DNA of 64,000 nucleotides, from the NCBI RefSeq assembly GCF_900103985.1, contig NZ_FNIE01000022.1, positions 1-64,000 of the forward strand. The letters run 5' to 3'. Below, one piece after another: positions 50,605 through 59,792 of the stretch; the stretch's first letter is position 1; the number at the start of each line of letters is the position of its first letter. This DNA comes from Actinacidiphila guanduensis. Lineage in GTDB: Bacteria; Actinomycetota; Actinomycetes; Streptomycetales; Streptomycetaceae. Made by a program: the position numbers and the translations under genes. Under the pieces are notes generated by a model that saw only the letters and a list, made by a program, of their open reading frames with translations, ran no database searches and was not told where the DNA came from.

Positions 50605-51231
50605 GTGGGCCATCCCCGACCCCCGCTCCTGGTGGTGTGCGCCCTGCCGATCGAGCGCTTCGCGCTGCGCAGGGGCATCGCCAGGAGTGCCGCGGACCAG
50701 GTGACCGTGCTGCGCACCGGCATGGGACCCAAGGCCGCGGAAGGGGCCGTCGCCAGGGCCCTGCAGGACCCGGCGCTGCACGGCGCCTCCGTGCTCACCA
50801 CCGGCTTCTGCGCGGGGCTCGCCCCCGGCATGCGGCCGGGCGACGTCGTCGTCTCCGACGACGGCCACGAGGCGGCGGCGCTCGCCGCCGCCCTCGAAAC
50901 CACCTTGAAGGACACCCTGAAGGGCAGGGGTCCCACCGTGCACACCGGCACCCTGGCGGAGTCCGACCATGTCGTGCGGGGCGCCGAGCGCACCGCACTC
51001 GCGGCGACGGGTGCCATCGCCGTGGACATGGAGTCCGCCGCGATGCGGCGCGCCGCCCTCGCCGAGGGGGCAGGCCACATCGCGGCGGCCCGCGTCGTCG
51101 TCGACACGCCCGAGTTCGAACTCGTGCGGGTCGGAACGCTGCGCACCGGGATCATCGCATTCCGGGTGCTGAGAGATCTTGTCCCCGCCTTTCTCGATTG
51201 GCACCGCACTACCACGCTCCCCTGGAGGTGA
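50605..51231 (+). CDS. hpnG: Adenosylhopane nucleosidase/phosphorylase HpnG
   Basis: A 208-residue purine-nucleoside-phosphorylase-fold enzyme that removes adenine from adenosylhopane to give ribosylhopane (or its phosphate). LLVVCALPIERFAL at the start, TGMGPKAAEGA, TTGFCAGLAPGMRPGDVVVSD and VDMESAAMRRAA near residue 140 fit the PNP/MTAN family. It starts with GTG three bases after the shc stop, so it depends on the same transcript. Confidence 0.92.
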   Translation: MGHPRPPLLVVCALPIERFALRRGIARSAADQVTVLRTGMGPKAAEGAVARALQDPALHGASVLTTGFCAGLAPGMRPGDVVVSDDGHEAAALAAALETTLKDTLKGRGPTVHTGTLAESDHVVRGAERTALAATGAIAVDMESAAMRRAALAEGAGHIAAARVVVDTPEFELVRVGTLRTGIIAFRVLRDLVPAFLDWHRTTTLPWR

Positions 51232-51236
51232 GCCCG

Positions 51237-52265
51237 ATGGCCATGCCGCTTCGTCAGACCGTCCGCGTCGCGTCGTACCTCTTCGAACAGAAAATGGTCC
51301 GGCGTCGCGAAAAGTTCCCGCTCATCGTGGAACTCGAGCCGCTCTTCGCCTGCAACCTCAAATGCGAGGGCTGTGGCAAGATCCAGCACCCCGCCGGCGT
51401 GCTCAAGCAGCGCATGCCGGTGGCCCAGGCCGTGGGGGCGGTGCTGGAGTCGGGCGCGCCCATGGTCTCGATCGCGGGCGGCGAGCCGTTGATGCACCCG
51501 CAGATCGACGAGATCGTGCGCCAGCTGGTGGCGAAGAAGAAGTACGTATTCCTTTGCACCAATGCCCTGCTGCTGCGCAAGAAAATGGACAAGTTCACAC
51601 CCTCCCCTTACTTCGCCTTTACCGTGCACATCGACGGCATGCGGGAGCGGCACGACGAGTCCGTGGCCAAGGAGGGCACCTTCGACGAGGCCGTGGCGGC
51701 GATCAAGGAGGCCAAGCGGCGCGGCTTCCGGGTGACCACCAACTCCACCTTCTTCAACACCGACACCCCGCAGACCATCATCGAGGTGCTCAACTTCCTC
51801 AACGACGACCTCGAGGTCGACGAGATGATGCTCTCGCCCGCCTACGCCTACGAGAAGGCGCCCGACCAGGAGCACTTCCTGGGCGTGGAGCAGACCCGCG
51901 AGCTGTTCCGCAAGGCCTTCGGCGACGGCAACCGCCGCAAGTGGCGGCTGAACCACAGCCCGCTCTTCCTGGACTTCCTGGAGGGCAAGGCGGACTTCCC
52001 GTGCACCGCGTGGGCGATCCCCAACTACTCCCTGTTCGGCTGGCAGCGCCCCTGCTACCTGATGAGCGACGGCTACGTGCCGACCTACAACGAGCTCATC
52101 GAGAAGACCGACTGGGACAAGTACGGCCGCGGCAAGGACGAGCGCTGCGACAACTGCATGGCCCACTGCGGCTACGAGCCCACGGCCGTGCTCGCCACCA
52201 TGGGCTCCCTGAAGGAGTCCATCCGGGCAGCGAGGGAGACCGTGGCGTCGAACCGCGCGAAGTGA
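51237..52265 (+). CDS. hpnH: Adenosylhopane synthase, radical SAM HpnH
   Basis: A 342-residue radical SAM enzyme that adds the adenosyl group to diploptene to make adenosylhopane. The iron-sulfur cluster motif CNLKCEGC has Cys39, Cys43 and Cys46, followed by IAGGEPLMHP and VFLCTNALLL. C-terminal cysteines in RCDNCMAHCGYEPT resemble the extra cluster region of HpnH. ATG 51237 has GGAGGTG seven bases upstream. Confidence 0.95.
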   Translation: MAMPLRQTVRVASYLFEQKMVRRREKFPLIVELEPLFACNLKCEGCGKIQHPAGVLKQRMPVAQAVGAVLESGAPMVSIAGGEPLMHPQIDEIVRQLVAKKKYVFLCTNALLLRKKMDKFTPSPYFAFTVHIDGMRERHDESVAKEGTFDEAVAAIKEAKRRGFRVTTNSTFFNTDTPQTIIEVLNFLNDDLEVDEMMLSPAYAYEKAPDQEHFLGVEQTRELFRKAFGDGNRRKWRLNHSPLFLDFLEGKADFPCTAWAIPNYSLFGWQRPCYLMSDGYVPTYNELIEKTDWDKYGRGKDERCDNCMAHCGYEPTAVLATMGSLKESIRAARETVASNRAK

Positions 52266-52279
52266 CGACCCCCCGATAA

Positions 52280-52337
52280 GCGGGTACGAGCCACCGGCAG
52301 CGGCGCATGTCGCCGTGCCGGTGGCTCGCGTACCCGC
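52280..52337 (+). promoter_or_regulatory. 25-bp hairpin between hpnH and dxs
   Basis: The left arm begins GCGGGTACGAGCCACCGGC at 52280 and the right arm ends GCCGGTGGCTCGCGTACCCG at 52336. Alignment gives 8, then 11, 1 and 5 base pairs, interrupted by a 2-nt bulge (52328-52329) and one bulged G, with a 5-nt loop. Such a stable stem could terminate, attenuate or protect the hopanoid transcript before dxs. Confidence 0.75.
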
Positions 52338-52410
52338 CGAGCACGCGCACTGCCACCGGCCGGGGAGCGGCCGGCGATCCACGCAATCCCGGCAGGAACG
52401 AGGTCCACAC

Positions 52411-54435
52411 ATGTCGATGCTGGAGACCATCAAAGGCCCGCGCGACCTGAAGGCTCTACCCGACGGCAGGCTCGACGAACTCGCCGCCGACATCCGCCAC
52501 TTCCTGATCGAGGCGGTCGCCAGGACCGGCGGCCACTTGGGCCCCAACCTCGGGGTGGTGGAGCTGACGATCGCGCTGCACCGCGTCTTCGACTCGCCGG
52601 CCGACCGCATCCTGTGGGACACCGGGCACCAGTCGTACGTGCACAAGCTCCTCACCGGCCGTCAGGACTTCTCCAAGCTGCGCAGCAAGGGCGGCCTGTC
52701 CGGCTACCCCTCGCGGGCGGAGTCCGAGCACGACGTGATCGAGAACAGCCACGCCTCCACCGTGCTCGGCTGGGCCGACGGGCTGGCCAAGGCGAACCAG
52801 GTGACCGGCAGCGACCGGCACGTGGTCGCCGTCATCGGCGACGGCGCCCTGACCGGCGGCATGGCCTGGGAGGCGCTGAACAACATCGCCGCCGCCCGCG
52901 ACCGCCCGCTGATCATCGTGGTCAACGACAACGAGCGCTCCTACGCCCCCACCATCGGCGGGCTCGCCAACCACCTGGCCACCCTGCGCACCACCGACGG
53001 CTACGAGCGCTTCCTGTCCTGGGGCAAGCAGGTCCTGCAGCAGACCCCGGTGATCGGCCAGCCGCTCTACGAGTCGCTGCACGGCGCCAAGAAGGGCTTC
53101 AAGGACGCCTTCGCGCCCCAGGGCATGTTCGAGGACCTGGGCCTGAAGTACCTCGGGCCGATCGACGGCCACGACATCGCCGCCGTGGAGTCCGCGCTGC
53201 GCCGGGCCGCCCGCTTCCACGGCCCGGTGCTGGTGCACTGCCTGACCGAGAAGGGCCGCGGCTACGCCGCGGCCGAGCAGGACGAGGCCGACCACTTCCA
53301 CACCGTCGGCGCCATGGACCCGCTGACCTGCGCCCCGCTCGTACCCTCCGCCGGACCGTCGTGGACCTCGGTCTTCGGCCAGGAGATGGTGCGCATCGGC
53401 AGGGAGCGGCCGGACGTGGTGGCCATCACCGCGGCCATGCTGCAGCCGGTGGGCCTGGCGGGCTTCGCCGAGGCATACCCGGAGCGGGTCTTCGACGTCG
53501 GTATCGCCGAGCAGCACGCCGCGACCTCGGCCGCGGGCCTGGCCACCGGCGGGCTGCACCCGGTCGTCGCCGTCTACGCGACCTTCCTCAACCGGGCGTT
53601 CGACCAGGTGCTGATGGACGTCGCCCTGCACAAGTGCGGTGTGACGTTCGTCCTCGACCGGGCGGGTGTCACCGGTGTGGACGGCGCCTCGCACAACGGC
53701 ATGTGGGACATGTCGATCCTCCAGGTCGTACCGGGCCTGCGCATCGCCGCGCCGCGCGACGCCGACCAGCTGCGGGCCCAGCTGCGCGAGGCCGTCGACG
53801 TGGACAACGCCCCCACCGTGGTGCGCTTCCCGAAGGAGACCGCGGGCGAGCCGGTGCCCGCCCTCGCCCGGGTGGGTGGCACGGACGTGCTGCACACGCC
53901 CGAAGGCGGCCTCGGCGAGGACGTGTTGCTGGTGTCGGTGGGCGCCATGGCGGGCACCTGCCTGTCGATCGCCGACCTGCTCGCCGGGCGCGGCATCGGC
54001 GTCACCGTGGTGGACCCGCGCTGGGTCAAGCCGGTCGACCCGGCGCTGACCGAACTGGCCGCACGGCACCGCATGGTGGCAGTCGTGGAGGACAACGGGC
54101 GGGCCGGCGGCGTCGGTTCGGCCGTCGCGCAGGCGCTGCGGGACGCGGGCGTGGACGTGCCCCTGCGCGACTTCGGCATCCCGCAGCAGTTCCTGGCGCA
54201 CGCCAAGCGCAGCGAGGTGCTCGCCGACATCGGCCTCACCCCGGCCGAGATCGCCGGCTCGATCGGCGCCTCGCTGCTGCGGCTGCGGGCCCGCTTGAGC
54301 GCCGCCGAGCAGGCCGCCGACCCGGCCGCCAGGACCGGGGCCGACCCGGCCGTGCCGGCCCCCAAGAGCCCCGCGCATACTGCGGGGAGCAGCAGGAACG
54401 TACGCGAGGAGCAGGTGAGCGATGACAGCGTCTGA
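52411..54435 (+). CDS. dxs: 1-Deoxy-D-xylulose-5-phosphate synthase
   Basis: A 674-residue thiamine-diphosphate enzyme, first of the MEP isoprenoid pathway, joining pyruvate and glyceraldehyde 3-phosphate. Signatures are HLGPNLGVVELTIALH near residue 42, the TPP motif GDGALTGGMAWEALNN near residue 149, and DRAGVTGVDGASHNG near residue 412. ATG 52411 has GAGG eight bases upstream. Its position beside hopanoid genes suggests a dedicated supply of isoprenoid precursor. Confidence 0.95.
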   Translation: MSMLETIKGPRDLKALPDGRLDELAADIRHFLIEAVARTGGHLGPNLGVVELTIALHRVFDSPADRILWDTGHQSYVHKLLTGRQDFSKLRSKGGLSGYPSRAESEHDVIENSHASTVLGWADGLAKANQVTGSDRHVVAVIGDGALTGGMAWEALNNIAAARDRPLIIVVNDNERSYAPTIGGLANHLATLRTTDGYERFLSWGKQVLQQTPVIGQPLYESLHGAKKGFKDAFAPQGMFEDLGLKYLGPIDGHDIAAVESALRRAARFHGPVLVHCLTEKGRGYAAAEQDEADHFHTVGAMDPLTCAPLVPSAGPSWTSVFGQEMVRIGRERPDVVAITAAMLQPVGLAGFAEAYPERVFDVGIAEQHAATSAAGLATGGLHPVVAVYATFLNRAFDQVLMDVALHKCGVTFVLDRAGVTGVDGASHNGMWDMSILQVVPGLRIAAPRDADQLRAQLREAVDVDNAPTVVRFPKETAGEPVPALARVGGTDVLHTPEGGLGEDVLLVSVGAMAGTCLSIADLLAGRGIGVTVVDPRWVKPVDPALTELAARHRMVAVVEDNGRAGGVGSAVAQALRDAGVDVPLRDFGIPQQFLAHAKRSEVLADIGLTPAEIAGSIGASLLRLRARLSAAEQAADPAARTGADPAVPAPKSPAHTAGSSRNVREEQVSDDSV

Positions 54436-55906
54436 AGGGCCCGAAGCCTCCGCGGCCGGCGAGGGTGCCGAGGGTGCCCCCGGCCCGTCCGGCGGCAAGG
54501 ACCCGGCGGGCGGGCCCCGCCCGTCGAAGGGCTTCGACCTGGCCACGCTGCTGGCCGAGCGTGGCGCCGAGCGGTACGAGCTCTACACCAAGCACCTGAA
54601 CCACCAGCTGCCGCGGATGCTCCACACCATCGGCTTCGACCGCTTCTACGAGCGGGCCGAGGGGGCGCACTTCTGGGACGCCGAGGGCAACGACCACCTC
54701 GACATGCTCGCCGGGTTCGGCGTCATGGGCGTCGGCCGGCACCACCCGGTGGTCCGCAAGGCGCTGCATGACGTTCTCGACGCGGGGCTCGCCGACCTCA
54801 CCCGCTTCGACTGCCCGCCGCTGCCCGGCCTGCTCGCCGAGCGGCTGCTCGCCCACTCCCCGCACCTGGACCGGGTGTTCTTCGGCAACAGCGGCACCGA
54901 GGCGGTGGAGACCGCACTGAAGTTCGCCCGCTACGCCACCGGCAAGCCGCGCGTCCTGTACTGCACCCACTCCTTCCACGGCCTGACCACCGGCTCGCTG
55001 TCGGTCAACGGCGAGGCCGGCTTCCAGGACGGCTTCGCGCCCCTGCTGCCGGACACCGCCGTGCCCGTGGGCGACCTGGACGCGCTCGCCAAGGAACTCA
55101 AGCGCGGCGACGTGGCGGCCCTGATCGTGGAGCCCATCCAGGGCCACGGCGTCTACATCCCGCCGGCCGGCTGGCTGGCCGGCGCCCAGGAGCTGCTGCG
55201 CAAGCACAAGGCGCTGCTGATCTGCGACGAGGTGCAGACCGGCCTCGGCCGCACCGGCGCCTTCTACGCCTACCAGCACGAGGAGGGCGTCGAACCGGAC
55301 CTGGTGACCGTCTCCAAGGCGCTCTCGGGCGGCTACGTGCCGGTCAGCGCCACGCTGGGCAAGGACTGGATCTTCAAGAAGGTCTACTCCTCCATGGACC
55401 GGGTGCTGGTGCACTCCGCCAGCTTCGGCTCCAACGCCCAGGCGATGGCGGCGGGCCTCGCGGTGCTGTCGGTGCTCGAGGACGAGCGGCTGGTGGAGAA
55501 CGCCCGGGTCACCGGCGACCTGCTGCGCACCCGCCTGGCCGCCCTCATCGAGCGCTACGAGCTGCTGAAGGAGGTGCGCGGGCGCGGCCTGATGATCGGC
55601 ATCGAGTTCGGCCGGCCCAAGTCGCTGGGCCTGCGCAGCCGGTGGACGATGCTGCAGGCCGCGCGCAAGGGCCTGTTCGCGCAGATGGTGGTGGTGCCGC
55701 TGCTGCAGCGGCACCGCATCCTCACCCAGGTCTCCGGCGACCACGTGGAGATCATCAAGCTGATCCCGCCGCTGGTCTTCTCCGAGGCGGACGTGGACCG
55801 GTTCGTCACCGCGTTCACCGAGGTGATGGACGACGCCCACAACGGCGGCGGCCTGATGTGGGAGTTCGGCCGCACCCTGGTCAAGCAGGCGGTGGCCAAC
55901 CGCTAG
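54422..55906 (+). CDS. hpnO: Class III aminotransferase HpnO-like
   Basis: A 494-residue PLP aminotransferase of the ornithine/acetylornithine group. FFGNSGTEAVETALKFAR near residue 160, ICDEVQTGLGRTG near residue 268 and the PLP lysine Lys299 in VSKALSGGY are visible. In hopanoid clusters this enzyme aminates an aldehyde form of ribosylhopane to make aminobacteriohopanetriol. ATG 54422 overlaps dxs by 14 bases, after GAGGAGCAGG. General amine transfer cannot be excluded by sequence. Confidence 0.88.
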   Translation: MTASEGPEASAAGEGAEGAPGPSGGKDPAGGPRPSKGFDLATLLAERGAERYELYTKHLNHQLPRMLHTIGFDRFYERAEGAHFWDAEGNDHLDMLAGFGVMGVGRHHPVVRKALHDVLDAGLADLTRFDCPPLPGLLAERLLAHSPHLDRVFFGNSGTEAVETALKFARYATGKPRVLYCTHSFHGLTTGSLSVNGEAGFQDGFAPLLPDTAVPVGDLDALAKELKRGDVAALIVEPIQGHGVYIPPAGWLAGAQELLRKHKALLICDEVQTGLGRTGAFYAYQHEEGVEPDLVTVSKALSGGYVPVSATLGKDWIFKKVYSSMDRVLVHSASFGSNAQAMAAGLAVLSVLEDERLVENARVTGDLLRTRLAALIERYELLKEVRGRGLMIGIEFGRPKSLGLRSRWTMLQAARKGLFAQMVVVPLLQRHRILTQVSGDHVEIIKLIPPLVFSEADVDRFVTAFTEVMDDAHNGGGLMWEFGRTLVKQAVANR

Positions 55907-55908
55907 GG

Positions 55909-55935
55909 CGTACGGGGCCGTTGGGGCCCCGTACG
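55909..55935. terminator. Bidirectional hairpin terminator
   Basis: CGTACGGGGCC (55909-55919) and GGCCCCGTACG (55925-55935) make an 11-bp stem with a 5-nt loop. It starts three bases after the aminotransferase stop and 26 bp before the convergent phosphatase stop. Confidence 0.8.
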
Positions 55936-55960
55936 GTCGCCGTCGGCACCGCTGGGGCCG

Positions 55961-56800
55961 TCAGCCCCCGTCGGCCGCTGTGAGCAGCCGGTCCCGCAGC
56001 GCCTCGCGGCGCTGCGGGGTCAGGCCGAGGCCCTCCTCCAGGTAGCGGTCGACGGTGCCCCAGCGCTCCTCGATGGTGGCGAACGCCGTGCGCAGGTACT
56101 CCACGCGGGCCTCGAAGAGGGTGGAGAGGAGCGTCCGGATCTCGGGGTCCATGGCCGCCCAGCTGGTGCCGTCGCCGCGCACCACCAGGTAGCGGCTGTG
56201 GCCGCCGTTGCTGCGCAGGTAGTCGGCCTCGATGGCGTCGCGCCGCACGCCGAGCGCGAGCAGGATGATCGCGATCGAGGTGCCGGCCCGGTCCTTGCCC
56301 GCCGCGCAGTGCAGCAGCGCCGGGACGGCCGGCTCGTCCGGCTCGGACAGCAGCGCGAGCATCCGCCCGTGCTCCTCGGTGCGCTCCAGGATCAGCCGGC
56401 GGTAGGCGTCCTGCATCCGGGCCTCGCCGCGGCCCCCGCCGAGCAGCTCGCGCAGGCTCGCCACGTCCCCGTCACGGACGATCTGCCAGAATCCCGAGCC
56501 CTCGGCGGGGTCGCTGAGCGGCATGTTGAGGTTGCGGGTGCCCGGCAGTTCGGCGTCGGGGCCCTCCAGGGCGATGTCGTCGCGGTTGCGGAAGTCGAAG
56601 ACGGTGTGCAGGCCGAGGCCGGCGAGGAAGGCCGTGTCGGACGCCGTGGCGTGCGCGAGATGGCCGCTGCGGAACAGCACCCCGGAGCGCACCCGGCGGC
56701 CGTCCTCGGTGGGCAGCCCGCCCACGTCCCGGAAGTTGCGCACCCCGCTCAGATCCGGTCCCGATCCGCCGGGGGCCGACTGCTGGACTTCCTGCGTCAC
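55961..56800 (-). CDS. Tyrosine/dual-specificity protein phosphatase family
   Basis: A 279-residue phosphatase. The P-loop HCAAGKDRAG carries the nucleophile Cys165 and Arg171, the C-x5-R signature of the tyrosine-phosphatase family that includes lipid phosphatases such as MptpB. An earlier NFRDVGGL and VLFRSGHLA fit that group. GTG 56800 follows AAGGAG. It is convergent with the hopanoid operon and of unknown substrate. Confidence 0.88.
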   Translation of the reverse strand: MTQEVQQSAPGGSGPDLSGVRNFRDVGGLPTEDGRRVRSGVLFRSGHLAHATASDTAFLAGLGLHTVFDFRNRDDIALEGPDAELPGTRNLNMPLSDPAEGSGFWQIVRDGDVASLRELLGGGRGEARMQDAYRRLILERTEEHGRMLALLSEPDEPAVPALLHCAAGKDRAGTSIAIILLALGVRRDAIEADYLRSNGGHSRYLVVRGDGTSWAAMDPEIRTLLSTLFEARVEYLRTAFATIEERWGTVDRYLEEGLGLTPQRREALRDRLLTAADGG

Positions 56801-56982
56801 CGCGTCTCCTTCCGTGCATGTTCCGTGGGCGGCTGCCGGCTCGGGCAGCCCACCGCCGACGATACGGCAGCGCCGTACCGTGTTCCCGCCGGTCGCGGGT
56901 TCGCCTGGTGGGATGAATCACGTCGCGTCAAGGGCTCCTTACGGTCGCGTAGGTCACAGGCCGAGGAGGAAAATGACCCGAT

Positions 56983-57885
56983 GTGGCTGACGATGCGCGG
57001 ACTGAGCTTCCGGACCTGAGAGACGAACACGACACCCGAGACGCGAAGAACATCGAGCACACCGTGCCCCGCGGGCGGCCTGCGGGCGTACCCCCGATCG
57101 GGTCGTACACCGCCGTGGGCGACAGTTTCACCGAGGGGGTGGGCGACCCGGGACCCGGCGGCTGGATCGGCTGGGCGGACCGGCTGGCCGCCCTGCTCGC
57201 CGACCGCCACGCCGAGCATGCGCCGCCGGGCTCCTTCCGCTACGCCAACCTCGCCGTCCGCGGCCGGCTGCTGGACCGCATCGTGGCCGAGCAGGTGCCC
57301 CGGGCCGTCGAACTCGCCCCGGAGCTGGTCACCTTCTGCGCCGGCGGCAACGACATCCTGCGCCCCAGCGGCGACCCCGACCTGCTCGCCGAGCGCTTCG
57401 AGCAGGCGGTGGCGGCGCTGCGGGCGGTCGTGCCCACCGTGATGGTGTGCACCGGCTTCGACACCCGCGGGGTGCCCGTCCTCGGCCTGCTGCGCGGGAA
57501 GATCGCCACCTACAACGCGCACATCCGGGCGGTGGCCGACCGCTACGACTGCCCGGTGCTCGACCTGTGGTCGCTGCGGGCGATGCGGGACCGCAGGGCG
57601 TGGAGCGAGGACCGGCTGCACCTGTCGACCGAAGGGCACGTGCGGGTGGCGCTGCGGGCCGCCCAGGTGCTCGGCCTGACCCCGCCCGCCGACCCCGACC
57701 AGCCGTGGCCGCCGCAGGCCCGCCCGCTGCGCTCGCAGGTGCGCCGGGACAACATCCACTGGGCCCGCGAGCACTTGGTGCCCTGGATCGGCCGCCGGCT
57801 GCGCGGGGAGTCCTCGGGCGACGACGTGCTGCCCAAGCGCCCGGAGCTGGTCCCGCTGGAGCTCCCCGGCGCCGTGGAGGCGTGA
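56983..57885 (+). CDS. SGNH/GDSL-family hydrolase
   Basis: A 300-residue lipase/esterase-fold protein without a signal peptide. Block I is AVGDSFTEGVGD with nucleophile Ser48, block III is GGND, and block V has Asp210 and His213 in EDRLHLST. A basic proline-poor C-terminal segment follows. GTG 56983 is 13 bases after AGGAGG; an out-of-frame ATG at 56973 opens only MTRCG, so the start is uncertain and GTG 57064 is possible. Confidence 0.82.
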   Translation: MADDARTELPDLRDEHDTRDAKNIEHTVPRGRPAGVPPIGSYTAVGDSFTEGVGDPGPGGWIGWADRLAALLADRHAEHAPPGSFRYANLAVRGRLLDRIVAEQVPRAVELAPELVTFCAGGNDILRPSGDPDLLAERFEQAVAALRAVVPTVMVCTGFDTRGVPVLGLLRGKIATYNAHIRAVADRYDCPVLDLWSLRAMRDRRAWSEDRLHLSTEGHVRVALRAAQVLGLTPPADPDQPWPPQARPLRSQVRRDNIHWAREHLVPWIGRRLRGESSGDDVLPKRPELVPLELPGAVEA

Positions 57886-57982
57886 CCGGCGTCCCCGCGC
57901 CGGCCACGCCTCCTTCGGCGCCTCGTGCGCGCCTTTCGCCCGGAGCCCGCCGGCGTCCCCGCGCCGTGGGGCCCCTCCTACG

Positions 57983-58441
57983 TCAACAGGGCGGGCGGTG
58001 CACGGCCAGTTCGGCCCACACCACTCGCCCTGTTCCCTCCGCAGCGGGGTCGGATCCCCAGGCCGCCGCCAGCACGCTCACCAAGAGCAGCCCCCTGCCG
58101 CCCTCTTCGTCGTCCTGAGCCGCGTACGGCACCGGATCCCTGTCCCCGCACCCCTGATCGGTCACCTCGAGCCGTATGACGAGACCGGCGTCGTGCAGCG
58201 CGCAGGTGATCTTCTCGCTGTCGGTGTGCCGCACCGCGTTGGTGAACAGCTCGGTCACCACCAGACAGGCGTCGTCCCTCAGTTCGGCGCCCAGGCCCCA
58301 TTCGCGCAGCCGTGCTCTGACCCGCCCGCGGGCGTCCGCCACGGACGCGCTCAGCGCGGGCAGCCGGAACACGTCACGGCGGCTGGGAACGCCGACACCT
58401 GACCGGCCGGTGTGCCGGCGGGCGTCAGTTGAAGGAACCAC
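57983..58441 (-). CDS. Anti-sigma-like ATPase of a WhiJ-type module
   Basis: A 152-residue GHKL ATPase. The N-box ELFTNAVRHT and the later VTDQGCGDRDP and GGRGLLLVSVLA regions are standard for the RsbW-like family. It is divergent from an HTH-DUF397 pair, the arrangement of WhiJ-like loci in streptomycetes. GTG 58441 follows a G-run and a TAGT box, so a leaderless start is possible. Confidence 0.82.
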   Translation of the reverse strand: MVPSTDARRHTGRSGVGVPSRRDVFRLPALSASVADARGRVRARLREWGLGAELRDDACLVVTELFTNAVRHTDSEKITCALHDAGLVIRLEVTDQGCGDRDPVPYAAQDDEEGGRGLLLVSVLAAAWGSDPAAEGTGRVVWAELAVHRPPC

Positions 58442-58579
58442 CCCGTAACTATGGGGCTCGCCCCCAACACATGGCAAGGTCCGAACTGTAATTTGCAGAA
58501 TCAACAGAACATGCTGTCGTCATCGCTGACGTCATGACACACTGCTTCCCAGCCAAGGAAGTTGGAGGAGAGGCACGTG

Positions 58580-59443
58580 ATGGACCCGCGGCCGGGTGGT
58601 GCTCCGACCGTCCTGCGCATGGTGCTCGGAAAACGCCTCCAGGACCTCCGGGAGAAGGCGGGCCTCAGCTTCGAACAGGCCGGCCGCGCCCTCGATGTGA
58701 CCCACGCCACCATCCGCCGGATGGAGAAGGCCGAAGTCGGGCTCAAGATCCCCTACGTCGAGAAGCTCCTGACCACCTACGGCGTCACCTCCACCGAGGA
58801 GATCTCGGGCTTCCTCGCCCTGTGCCGCGAGGCCAACCGGCCCGGCTGGTGGCACAACTTCCGCGACGTCCTGCCCGAGTGGTTCAGCGCGTTCGTCAGC
58901 CTGGAGGGCGAGGCGTCGGTCATCCGGGCCTACGAGCCGCACTACGTGCCCGGACTGCTGCAGATCCCCAGCTACGCCGGCGCCGTCCTGCGCGCGGGCC
59001 AGCCCAACGCGACCGCCGAGGAGATCGACCGCCTGGTCACCCTGCGCATCGAGCGGCAGGCGCTGCTCACCCGTGCCGAGGCGCCCCTGCTGTGGGTGGT
59101 CATGGACGAGACGGTGCTGCGCCGCCCGATCGGCGGCCGGGCCGTCATGCGCGACCAGCTCGGCGCCCTCATCGAGGCCACGGAAGCGCCGAACGTGCGG
59201 CTGCAGGTGATCCCCTTCACCGCGGGACCGCACCCGGCCATGTACGGGCCGTTCCACATCTTCCGGTTCCAGGTCAAGGAAATCCCGGACATCGCCTACA
59301 CCGAGAGCCTGGTGGGCGGCGCCTACTTCGACGACCGCGACGACGTGTCCGCGTTCCTTGAAGCCCTGGACCGGATGTGCGCGCAGGCAGCGCCGGCACA
59401 GAGCACCAAAGCCATCCTCGATGGCATGCGCAAGGAGATCTGA
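58580..59443 (+). CDS. WhiJ/Scr1-like XRE regulator (DUF5753)
   Basis: A 287-residue DNA-binding protein. The N-terminal HTH reads LGKRLQDLREKAGLSFEQAG then THATIRRMEKAEVGL; the DUF5753 C-terminal domain starts YEPHYVPGLLQIPSYA and has the VIPFTAGPHPAMYGPFHI motif. ATG 58580 lies seven bases after GGAGGAGAG. It is coupled to a DUF397 gene three bases later. In this family the small partner relieves or redirects repression during development. Confidence 0.9.
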   Translation: MDPRPGGAPTVLRMVLGKRLQDLREKAGLSFEQAGRALDVTHATIRRMEKAEVGLKIPYVEKLLTTYGVTSTEEISGFLALCREANRPGWWHNFRDVLPEWFSAFVSLEGEASVIRAYEPHYVPGLLQIPSYAGAVLRAGQPNATAEEIDRLVTLRIERQALLTRAEAPLLWVVMDETVLRRPIGGRAVMRDQLGALIEATEAPNVRLQVIPFTAGPHPAMYGPFHIFRFQVKEIPDIAYTESLVGGAYFDDRDDVSAFLEALDRMCAQAAPAQSTKAILDGMRKEI

Positions 59444-59446
59444 ACG

Positions 59447-59698
59447 ATGGATCGCGTCACCAACGACAGCGTCTACAACGGGATGCCCGCCGCCGAACTC
59501 GGTGCGGACGGCTGGCGGAAGCCGTGGAGCGGCGGCAACGGCGGCAGTTGCGTCGAGGCCAAGCGGCTCAACGACGGACGGGTGGCGCTGCGCCAGTCGA
59601 CCGACCCGGACGGACCGGCACTGATCTACACCAACCACGAGATCACCAGCTTCATCCAGGGCGCCAAGGCCGGCGCCGCGGACTTCCTGCTCGGATGA
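59447..59698 (+). CDS. DUF397 small acidic protein
   Basis: An 83-residue protein of the BldB-neighbour DUF397 family: GWRKPWSGGNGGSCVEAKRL at residues 22-41, RQSTDPDGPALIYT, and FIQGAKAGAADFL at the end. ATG 59447 is three bases after the HTH gene stop, so translation is coupled. It is the likely partner of the HTH protein. Confidence 0.92.
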   Translation: MDRVTNDSVYNGMPAAELGADGWRKPWSGGNGGSCVEAKRLNDGRVALRQSTDPDGPALIYTNHEITSFIQGAKAGAADFLLG

Positions 59699-59792
59699 GG
59701 CGGCACCTCGTGCGCCCCGGCGCGCACCACGACCCGGCGGCGGCCGTCCCGGCCGCCGCGACGGCACGGCGGCAGGCCCGGTGGAGGACGGC

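Noticed and set aside
47233..51204. A 1,323-codon reverse open frame across shc
   Set aside because: Antisense of hpnE, the prenyl synthase, shc and hpnG, produced by high third-position GC.
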